Origin: JALYZC01 sp963725645
Lineage (GTDB): Bacteria > Actinomycetota > Thermoleophilia > Solirubrobacterales > Solirubrobacteraceae
Assembly (NCBI GenBank): GCA_963725645.1
Contig: CAVRZD010000002.1
Span: forward strand, 372,001 to 436,000
Length of the DNA: 64,000 nucleotides
Direction: 5' to 3'
This document shows, piece after piece, positions 56,934-64,000 of the stretch. Made by a program: the position numbers and the translations under genes. Under the pieces are notes generated by a model. The model ran no database searches, was not told the origin of the DNA, and worked only from the letters and a program-made list of their open reading frames with translations. Positions within the stretch are counted from its first letter, which is position 1; each line of letters starts with the position of its first letter.

Positions 56934-57830
56934 GTGCCGACCCTGTGCCTGGGCGAAGCGATCGTCGACCTCGTGTGCGAGGGCCCGGTCGCCGACCCGG
57001 CCGAGGCCGACGCCTTCCGCCCGCACTTCGGCGGCGCGGCCGGCAACGTCGCCTACACCGCGGCGGCGAAGGGAGCCGAGGTCGCGCTGGCCGGCGGGGC
57101 CGGTGACGACGCGTGGGGCCGCTGGCTTCGCGGGCGGCTCGCGCGGGTCGGCGTGGACCTGCGCTGGTTCGAGCTGGTCGAGGGGATGACGACGCCGCTC
57201 GCCCTGGTGACCACCGACGCCGGCGGTGAGCCGAGCTTCTCGATCTACGGCGATGGGATCGCGGCCACGATCGAGGCCCTGTCGGGGCGGATCGACGACG
57301 CGGTCGAGGCGACCGGGGCGCTGTTCTTCGGCAGCAACACGATGGTCGGAGCGGCCGAGCGGGAGCTGACGATGGTCGCGCGCGAGCGCGCGCTCGCGCT
57401 GGGCCGCCCCGTGGTGTTCGACCCCAACCTGCGTCCGGCGCGCTGGCGGACCACCGCCGAGGCCGCCGCGGCGGCGAACGCGGCCGTGCCGGGCGCGTTC
57501 CTCGTGCGGACCAACCGGGCGGAGGCGGAGGCTATGACCGGTGAGCCCGATCCCGGGCGTGCGGCCGCCGCGCTCGTCGCCGCGGGCGCGGGGCTCGTGG
57601 TGGTCACGCTCGGCGCCGACGGCGCGATCCTGCGCGGCGCGCTGAGCGCCGACGTGCCGGGCGTGGCGGCGAGTGTGCGCAGCACCGTCGGCGCCGGCGA
57701 CGCGCTCATGGGCGTGCTGCTGGCGCGTCTGTCCCTGGCCGACTTCCATGCGCCGGCGCTGGCGGCGGCGCTGCCCGAGGCGGTCGCCGAGGCCGCCCGC
57801 GCGACCGAGCGCTGGGGCGCGGTCGAGTGA
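56934..57830 (+). CDS. PfkB-family sugar kinase
   Basis: 298 aa, ribokinase fold. LCLGEAIVDLV at the start, HFGGAAGNVAYTAAAKGAEVAL (first PfkB signature, about residues 31-52), VVFDPNLRPARWR near 155, and the C-terminal STVGAGDALMGVLL signature with the catalytic Asp. The usual DTTGAGD reads STVGAGD. It is likely a fructokinase or similar; the substrate is not determined. Its stop overlaps nth by 4 nt (GTGA). Confidence 0.9.
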   Translation: MPTLCLGEAIVDLVCEGPVADPAEADAFRPHFGGAAGNVAYTAAAKGAEVALAGGAGDDAWGRWLRGRLARVGVDLRWFELVEGMTTPLALVTTDAGGEPSFSIYGDGIAATIEALSGRIDDAVEATGALFFGSNTMVGAAERELTMVARERALALGRPVVFDPNLRPARWRTTAEAAAAANAAVPGAFLVRTNRAEAEAMTGEPDPGRAAAALVAAGAGLVVVTLGADGAILRGALSADVPGVAASVRSTVGAGDALMGVLLARLSLADFHAPALAAALPEAVAEAARATERWGAVE

Positions 57831-58504
57831 GCGCAGCGGAGCGGACTCCGTGGTCCCGCCCGCCGGCCCGACGCGTGCGGGCAATCCGCGAACGCCTGCG
57901 CGAGCTCTACGGCGTCCCTGGGCAGCGCCCCCACGGGCGTCCGCTGGAGGAGCTGATCCTGACCGTGCTGTCGCAGAGCACGAACGACCGGAACCGCGAC
58001 GTCGCCTACGGCCGGCTGCGCGAGCGCTTCCCGTCGTGGGAGGCCGTCCGCGACGCGCCCCTCGACGAGATCGAGGAGGCCATCCGGCCCGGCGGCATCT
58101 CGAAGGTCAAGTCCGCGCGGATCCAGGCCATCCTGCGGGCGATCGGCGATCCGCTCGACCTCGGCTGGCTCGCCGAAGCGCCGGTCAAGGACGCCCGCGC
58201 CTACCTGATGGAGCTGCCGGGAGTCGGGCGCAAGACCGCGGCATGCGTGCTGCTGTTCTCCTTCGGTGCCCACGACGTGCCCGTCGACACCCACGTCGCG
58301 CGCGTCGGGCAGCGGCTGCGCCTGCTGCGTCCGGGCGCTCCCTTCGAGGAGCTCCACGACCAGATGCTCGCGATCACGCCGCCCGGCGCGGAGCTCGAGC
58401 TGCACCTCAACCTGCTGCGCCACGGACGCCGCACCTGCCATGCGCAGCGGCCCGCGTGCCCCGACTGCGCGCTGCGCCGGATGTGCCCCGGACGAGTTCG
58501 CTGA
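57827..58504 (+). CDS. nth: Endonuclease III-type DNA glycosylase
   Basis: 225 aa. Helix-hairpin-helix LPGVGRKTAACVLLFSFG with the catalytic Lys, then PVDTHVARVGQRL with the catalytic Asp, and a C-terminal 4Fe-4S cluster in C-x6-C-x2-C-x5-C spacing (CHAQRPACPDCALRRMC). It excises oxidised pyrimidines and cuts at abasic sites. Coupled to the kinase gene by GTGA. Confidence 0.93.
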   Translation: MSAAERTPWSRPPARRVRAIRERLRELYGVPGQRPHGRPLEELILTVLSQSTNDRNRDVAYGRLRERFPSWEAVRDAPLDEIEEAIRPGGISKVKSARIQAILRAIGDPLDLGWLAEAPVKDARAYLMELPGVGRKTAACVLLFSFGAHDVPVDTHVARVGQRLRLLRPGAPFEELHDQMLAITPPGAELELHLNLLRHGRRTCHAQRPACPDCALRRMCPGRVR

Positions 58505-58507
58505 CCC

Positions 58508-58536
58508 TTGGCAGACAGGCACGAATCTGCCATACT
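58508..58536 (+). promoter_or_regulatory. dnaK operon promoter
   Basis: -35 TTGGCA (58508-58513), 17-nt spacer, -10 CATACT (58531-58536). A second possible -10, TAAGAT, is at 58542-58547. The leader to dnaK is about 100 nt. Confidence 0.55.
58509..58532. promoter_or_regulatory. Candidate HspR operator
   Basis: TGGCAGA at 58509-58515 and TCTGCCA at 58526-58532 form a perfect 7-bp inverted repeat with a 10-bp spacer, filling the spacer between -35 and -10 of the dnaK promoter. HspR (MerR family) is encoded by the last gene of this operon and MerR proteins bind in that spacer. The sequence is not the classic HAIR (CTTGAGT-N7-ACTCAAG) or CIRCE element. Confidence 0.55.
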
Positions 58537-58640
58537 CCGACTAAGATTTCTTCTCGCGTGTTGCCTCATCACGGCGACGGCGGAGGTGGCTTCGCGCCGC
58601 CACGAAAGACATTCCCCCGCAAACAAGGAGTTTTTCCCAC

Positions 58641-60560
58641 ATGGGCAAGACCATCGGAATCGACCTCGGGACCACGAACTCGTGCATGGCGGTGCTCGAA
58701 GGCGGCGAGCCGACGGTGATCGAGAACGCCGAGGGCGGTCGCACGACGCCGTCGGTGGTCGCGTTCACGCAGTCCGGCGAGCGCCTCGTCGGCACCGTCG
58801 CCAAGCGCCAGGCCGTGACCAACCCAGAGAACACGATCTTCTCCATCAAGCGCTTCATGGGCCGGAAGGAGGCCGAGGTGAAGGAGGAGGAGTCGATCGT
58901 GCCCTACAAGGTCGTCGCCGGCCCCAACGGCGACGCCCGCGTCGAGGCCGGCGGCAAGCAGTACTCGCCGCCGGAGATCAGCGCCATGATCCTCGGCAAG
59001 CTCAAGAGCGACGCCGAGGCCTACCTGGGCGAGACCGTGGACGCCGCGGTCATCACCGTCCCGGCCTACTTCAACGACGACCAGCGCCAGGCGACCAAGG
59101 ACGCCGGCAAGGTCGCCGGGCTCGACGTCAAGCGCATCATCAACGAGCCGACGGCCGCGTCCCTGGCCTACGGGCTCGACAAGGAGAACGACCAGACGAT
59201 CCTCGTCTTCGACCTCGGCGGTGGCACGTTCGACGTGTCGGTGCTGGAGATCGGCGAGGGCGTCTTCGAGGTCAAGTCGACCGCCGGTGACAACCACCTC
59301 GGCGGCGACAACTTCGACAAGGCCGTCGTCGACTGGCTCGTGGCCGAGTTCAAGAAGGACCAGGGCATCGACCTGGCCGCCGACAGCATGGCCCTCCAGC
59401 GCCTCTACGAGGCCGCCGAGAAGGCCAAGATCGAGCTCTCGACCACCCAGGAGACGCAGATCAACCTGCCCTTCATCACGGCCGACTCGGCCGGCCCCAA
59501 ACACCTGGATACGCGTCTAACCCGCGCGAAGCTCAACGAGCTCACGAGCGACCTGCTCGAGCGCGTCGTGGCGCCGGTGCGCCAGGCCCTCGAGGACGCC
59601 AAGGAGAAGGGCGTATCGGATATCGACCACGTGGTCCTGGTCGGCGGCATGACCCGCATGCCCGCCGTGCAGGAGAAGGTCAAGGAGCTGACCGGCAAGG
59701 ACCCGCACCGCGGCGTCAACCCGGACGAGGTCGTCGCCGTCGGCGCCGCCATCCAGGCGGGCGTGCTGGCCGGTGACGTCAAGGACGTGCTCCTGCTCGA
59801 CGTGACCCCGCTGACCCTGGGCATCGAGACCAAGGGCGGCGTGATGACGAAGCTGATCGAGCGCAACACGACCATCCCGACCCGCAAGAGCGAGGTGTTC
59901 TCGACGGCCGAGGACAACCAGCCGAGCGTCGAGATCCACGTGCTCCAGGGCGAGCGCGAGATGGCCGCCTACAACAAGTCGCTGGGCAAGTTCCAGCTCA
60001 CCGGCATCCCGCCCGCTCCGCGCGGCATCCCTCAGATCGAGGTCGCCTTCGACATCGATGCGAACGGCATCCTCAACGTGTCGGCGAAGGACCTGGGGAC
60101 CAGCAAGGAGCAGAAGATCGAGATCAAGGCCGGCTCGGGGCTCTCGGAGGACGAGATCAAGCAGATGGTCTCCGACGCCGAGACGCACGCCGACGAGGAC
60201 CGGCGCCAGCGCGAGCTGGCGGAGGCCCGCAACGAGGCGGAGAACGCCGCGTACCAGGCCGAGAAGCAGCTCGGCGAGCTGGGCGATCAGGTCGGCGAGT
60301 CCGACAAGACCGAGATCCAGGACGCGATCAAGGCGGTGCGCGACACGCTCGAGTCCGAGGACGCGGCCGAGATCCGCGCCAAGACCGAGGCCCTGCAGGC
60401 GGCCTTCCACAAGGTCTCCGAGGCCATGTACCAGCAGGCCCAGCAGGAGCAGGCGGCGGCGGCCGACGGCTCGCCCAACGGCGCCGGCGAGGCGGCCGGC
60501 GAGGACGAGGAGGAGGAGGTCGTCGACGCCGAGGTCGTTGACGAGGGCAAGTCGTCATGA
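58641..60560 (+). CDS. dnaK: Chaperone DnaK (Hsp70)
   Basis: 639 aa. ATPase domain (about 1-385): IGIDLGTTNSCMAVLEGG phosphate loop, IINEPTAASLAYGLDK, and FDLGGGTFDVSVLEIGEG; substrate domain (about 390-500) and a C-terminal lid with a charged tail ending DAEVVDEGKSS. ATG 58641 with AAGGAG 11 nt upstream. First gene of the operon dnaK-grpE-dnaJ-hspR; the HspR repressor probably provides feedback control. Confidence 0.98.
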   Translation: MGKTIGIDLGTTNSCMAVLEGGEPTVIENAEGGRTTPSVVAFTQSGERLVGTVAKRQAVTNPENTIFSIKRFMGRKEAEVKEEESIVPYKVVAGPNGDARVEAGGKQYSPPEISAMILGKLKSDAEAYLGETVDAAVITVPAYFNDDQRQATKDAGKVAGLDVKRIINEPTAASLAYGLDKENDQTILVFDLGGGTFDVSVLEIGEGVFEVKSTAGDNHLGGDNFDKAVVDWLVAEFKKDQGIDLAADSMALQRLYEAAEKAKIELSTTQETQINLPFITADSAGPKHLDTRLTRAKLNELTSDLLERVVAPVRQALEDAKEKGVSDIDHVVLVGGMTRMPAVQEKVKELTGKDPHRGVNPDEVVAVGAAIQAGVLAGDVKDVLLLDVTPLTLGIETKGGVMTKLIERNTTIPTRKSEVFSTAEDNQPSVEIHVLQGEREMAAYNKSLGKFQLTGIPPAPRGIPQIEVAFDIDANGILNVSAKDLGTSKEQKIEIKAGSGLSEDEIKQMVSDAETHADEDRRQRELAEARNEAENAAYQAEKQLGELGDQVGESDKTEIQDAIKAVRDTLESEDAAEIRAKTEALQAAFHKVSEAMYQQAQQEQAAAADGSPNGAGEAAGEDEEEEVVDAEVVDEGKSS

Positions 60561-61186
60561 CGGCCGGCCCCACGAAGCCAGAGCCCGGGCGCGACAGCGG
60601 GTCAGAGCCCGTCGACGCGCCCGAGGCCCCGGTCTCCGGGTTCGAGGAGGAGCGCAGCGAGTACGCGGCTGCGCACCCCGAGGCCGCTGAGTCCGGCGGC
60701 GACGAGGCCGAGCGTCTCGAGGGCGACATCGCCGAGCTGCAGTCGAAGGCCGCCGAGCGCGACGAGTACCTCGCGCTCGCCCAGCGGGCGCAGGCGGACT
60801 TCGAGAACTACCGCAAGCGCGCGGCGAAGGACGTGGCGGCGGCCGAGGGTCGCGGCACGGCCAAGCTCGCGCGTGAGCTGCTGCCCGCGCTCGACAACCT
60901 CGCACTCGCTCTGGCCGCGGCGGAGTCGGGCGCCGAGACCGAGCACGACCGCAAGCTCGTCGAGGGCATCCGCCTGGTCGAGCGCGAGCTGAGCGCTGCG
61001 CTCGCGCGCGTCGGCATCGAGGCCTACTCGCCGGAGGGCGAGCCGTTCGATCCCGAGCAGCACGAGGCGATGGCCAAGCAGCCGGTCGAGGACGCAGCGC
61101 CCGGGACGGTGGCCGAGGTCTACCAGCGCGGCTACCGGCAGAACGGCGTCGTCCTGCGCCCGGCCCGGGTGGTGGTGGCGGAGTAG
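60557..61186 (+). CDS. grpE: Nucleotide exchange factor GrpE
   Basis: 209 aa. An acidic disordered N-terminus (about 60 residues), a coiled helix (about 60-110; LAQRAQADFENYRKRAAKD), and a C-terminal beta domain with FDPEQHEAMAKQP and VYQRGYRQNGVVLRPARVVV. It releases ADP from DnaK. The ATG overlaps the dnaK stop by 4 nt. Confidence 0.96.
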   Translation: MTAGPTKPEPGRDSGSEPVDAPEAPVSGFEEERSEYAAAHPEAAESGGDEAERLEGDIAELQSKAAERDEYLALAQRAQADFENYRKRAAKDVAAAEGRGTAKLARELLPALDNLALALAAAESGAETEHDRKLVEGIRLVERELSAALARVGIEAYSPEGEPFDPEQHEAMAKQPVEDAAPGTVAEVYQRGYRQNGVVLRPARVVVAE

Positions 61187-61188
61187 CG

Positions 61189-62325
<1,137 letters not shown>

Positions 62326-62328
62326 TCG

Positions 62329-62823
62329 ATGGCGACCCGGCGCGTCCGCACGACCCGCACCGAGACCCGCGTCTCGGTCGAGGGCGACCGCGGCGTCTTC
62401 ATGATCTCGGTCGCCGCCGAGCTGGCCGACATGCACCCGCAGACGCTGCGCATGTACGAGGCACGGGGGCTGATCGAGCCGAAGCGGTCCCCGAAGGGCA
62501 CCCGCCTGTACTCCCACACCGACGTCGAGCGGCTGCATCGCATCCAGGAGATGACCGCCGAGCTGGGGATGAACCTCGCCGGCGTCGAGCGCGTGTTCGA
62601 ACTGGAAAGCCAGATCGAGCGCATGACGGAGCGGATGGAGGCGCTGGAGCGCCGCGCCGAGCAGATCGAGGCCGAGATGGCCGCGGAGGTGGAGCGCGTG
62701 CGCCGCGAATTCCGCGCCGAGATCGTGCCCTACCGTCCGCCCGAGGAGGCGCTCATCCCCGCGAAGGACCTTCGGCGTCTGCGCATTCCGGTGCGCCACC
62801 GCCGCGGCGGCCGCACGGCCTGA
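62329..62823 (+). CDS. hspR: Heat-shock repressor HspR (MerR family)
   Basis: 164 aa. A MerR-type winged helix at about residues 25-95 (FMISVAAELADMHPQTLRMYEARGLIEP), then a coiled-coil dimer helix at about 95-145 and a short basic tail. HspR represses its own dnaK operon and is released on heat shock, with DnaK as co-repressor in known cases. ATG 62329 is 3 nt after the dnaJ stop. The inverted repeat in the dnaK promoter is its likely target. Confidence 0.95.
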   Translation: MATRRVRTTRTETRVSVEGDRGVFMISVAAELADMHPQTLRMYEARGLIEPKRSPKGTRLYSHTDVERLHRIQEMTAELGMNLAGVERVFELESQIERMTERMEALERRAEQIEAEMAAEVERVRREFRAEIVPYRPPEEALIPAKDLRRLRIPVRHRRGGRTA

Positions 62824-62891
62824 GCCGCACAGACGTCCGAATCGCCTCGCGTCGGACACCGGAGGCGTAGAGTTGGGGAACGGCGGCGAAC

Positions 62892-64000
62892 GTGGAACGG
62901 CGCGGCTCAGACGGCGACGGGTCTGGCCGCCTTCTGCGGACCTCTCTGCGAGGCCGCGAAGGCGTTCTCTATGCGTTCCAGATCGCGGGCGTCGCCGCCG
63001 CCTACACGGTGGCGGGCAAGCTCGGCCTGGACCTGGCCCACGAGACCCGGAGCGTCACCGCGATCTGGGCGCCGACCGGGATCGCGCTGGCCGCGCTCCT
63101 CCTCGGCGGATACCGGCTCTGGCCAGGCGTCGCGCTCGGCGCGTTGCTTACCAACCTCGGCACCGGCGTCCCGATCGTGACGGTGCTCGGGATCACGTGC
63201 GGCAACACGCTCGAGGCGCTGGTCGGGGCGTACCTGCTGCGCCGGGTCGCGGGCTTCCGGCCCAGCCTGCGACGCGTGCGGGACGTGCTGTGGCTGATCG
63301 TCCTCGGCGCTGTCGTCAGCACGACGGTCAGCGCGACGATCGGGGTCGCCAGCCTGCTGATCGGCGACGAGCTCGCGTTCGACCACGTCCCGTCGGTGTG
63401 GCGCACCTGGTGGCTCGGGGACATGGGCGGCGACCTGATCGTCGCTCCGGTGCTGCTGATCGCCGCGACGCACTGGCCCTTCAACCGCGCGCCGGGCCGC
63501 GCGCCGGAGGCACTTGCGCTGGCGGTGGCGCTGGCCGCCGTGAGCGTCCTGGTGTTCTCGCAGGACACGAACCTCGTCTACGTCGTCTTTCCCCTCCTGA
63601 TCTGGGCGGCACTGCGCTTCTGGCAGCCGGGGGCCGCCGCCGGCAGCCTCCTCGTCGCGGCCGTCGCCGTCGCGTTCACCGCGAACGGCGAGGGTCCGTT
63701 CACCGCCAGCGGGCCGGACGAGCGCCTGCTTCTGGCGCAGACCTTCGTGGCCGTGGCCGGGATGAGCGCGCTGCTGCTGGCCGCGCTGACCAGCGAGCGG
63801 GCCCGGGCCGAGCAAGCCATGCGGGAGATCGCCGTGACGTTGCAGGAGAGCCTGCTGCCCCGGCACCTGCCGGTCGTTCCGCGGATGCAGTCGGCGGCCT
63901 ACTTCCGGCCCGCGGGCGAGGGCCAGCGCGTCGGCGGCGACTTCTACGACCTGTTCGAGACGGGCGACGGGAGCTGGGCGCTCGCCGTCGGCGACGTCGT
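62892..64000 (+). CDS. MASE1-SpoIIE phosphatase, 5' part (runs off window)
   Basis: At least 369 codons, open at the window end. Residues about 30-300 form a MASE1-type membrane sensor with eight or so helices (AYTVAGKLGLDLAHE, IWAPTGIALAALLLGG, TWWLGDMGGDLIVAPVLL). A short linker helix (ERARAEQAMREIAVTLQESL) leads into a PP2C/SpoIIE-type phosphatase (RVGGDFYDLF, ALAVGDV at the window edge). It probably dephosphorylates an anti-sigma-factor antagonist in response to a membrane signal. The GTG at 62892 follows hspR by 68 nt; a TAGAGT hexamer lies at 62868-62873. Reading-frame starts further in are possible. Confidence 0.85.
   Translation, partial: MERRGSDGDGSGRLLRTSLRGREGVLYAFQIAGVAAAYTVAGKLGLDLAHETRSVTAIWAPTGIALAALLLGGYRLWPGVALGALLTNLGTGVPIVTVLGITCGNTLEALVGAYLLRRVAGFRPSLRRVRDVLWLIVLGAVVSTTVSATIGVASLLIGDELAFDHVPSVWRTWWLGDMGGDLIVAPVLLIAATHWPFNRAPGRAPEALALAVALAAVSVLVFSQDTNLVYVVFPLLIWAALRFWQPGAAAGSLLVAAVAVAFTANGEGPFTASGPDERLLLAQTFVAVAGMSALLLAALTSERARAEQAMREIAVTLQESLLPRHLPVVPRMQSAAYFRPAGEGQRVGGDFYDLFETGDGSWALAVGDV

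Noticed and set aside
58505..58640. CIRCE or classical HAIR element before dnaK
   Set aside because: Neither TTAGCACTC-N9-GAGTGCTAA nor CTTGAGT-N7-ACTCAAG is present; only the different TGGCAGA repeat.
62907..63866. 319-codon minus-strand frame opposite the MASE1-SpoIIE gene
   Set aside because: Arg/Gly/Glu-rich shadow; the plus strand translation has clear membrane helices and the RVGGDFYD phosphatase motif.

Overview
The window looks like a chromosomal segment of a very high-GC actinobacterium. The mix fits the Thermoleophilia (Solirubrobacter/Conexibacter-like): many GTG starts, dnaK-grpE-dnaJ-hspR in that order, a lysine-rich protein with a DUF8129-like tail, inositol-phospholipid genes, and an acyclic-carotenoid locus with CruF. 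The taxonomic call is inference from gene content only. I saw no rRNA, tRNA, insertion sequence, prophage or CRISPR array. The region reads as ordinary chromosome, densely packed, with many 4-nt start/stop overlaps.

Layout. 1-4.5 kb: small membrane proteins, an RDD protein and an SDR oxidoreductase. 4.5-8 kb: murB and two adjacent acyl-CoA dehydrogenases. 8-17 kb: a carotenoid locus with a frameshifted CruG-like glycosyltransferase, a PlsY paralogue, CrtA, a CrtD/CrtI-type desaturase, CruF, an isocitrate-lyase-family enzyme, an alpha/beta hydrolase, CrtB and CrtI. 17-21 kb: a D-Ala-D-Ala carboxypeptidase, rhomboid protease, lipA and lipB. 21-22.5 kb: a membrane protein and an AraC/VOC pair. 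22.5-33 kb: a 2-oxoacid (probably pyruvate) dehydrogenase region, lpdA-(2 genes)-pdhA-pdhB-[PAS histidine kinase, response regulator, GGDEF-EAL]-pdhC. 33-38.5 kb: thioesterase, thiE, a class III cyclase, and a TPP riboswitch driving thiO-thiS-thiG. 38.4-45.9 kb: cupredoxin lipoprotein, argF, a phasin-like protein, a metallopeptidase, an RlmD-like methyltransferase, a quinone-oxidoreductase-like protein and DUF1697. 45.9-47.3 kb: two ferritin-like proteins. 47.3-56 kb: a UDG-like protein, then a probable inositol-lipid cluster (a GT4-PHP fusion, inositol-3-phosphate synthase, a CDP-alcohol phosphatidyltransferase, a PAP2 protein and a GT-C-like membrane protein), then a CAP-domain protein. 56-58.5 kb: a hydrolase with an Asp nucleophile, a PfkB kinase and endonuclease III. 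58.5-62.8 kb: dnaK-grpE-dnaJ-hspR. 62.9-64 kb: the 5' part of a MASE1-SpoIIE protein that runs off the window.

How the genes work together. LipB and LipA make the lipoyl cofactor carried by the E2 encoded nearby, and E1, E2 and E3 are all on the same strand. The carotenoid genes predict an acyclic, hydroxylated, possibly ketolated and glycosylated C40 pigment, since no cyclase is visible. The inositol cluster predicts synthesis of phosphatidylinositol phosphate followed by dephosphorylation and glycosylation. The GT4-PHP fusion is a natural candidate for those last two steps and is the most interesting lead here.

Regulation visible in the DNA. There is a TPP riboswitch, and an inverted repeat lies inside the dnaK promoter as a likely HspR operator. 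Several perfect GC hairpins sit at gene ends. A recurring TANNNT hexamer 6-8 nt before start codons suggests widespread leaderless transcription. Non-coding oddities include a 144-bp imperfect palindrome upstream of lpdA and a cluster of REP-like hairpins between two membrane/secreted-protein genes. No gene-free stretch exceeds about 300 bases except 18909-19290, which holds only a remnant of a secreted-protein domain.
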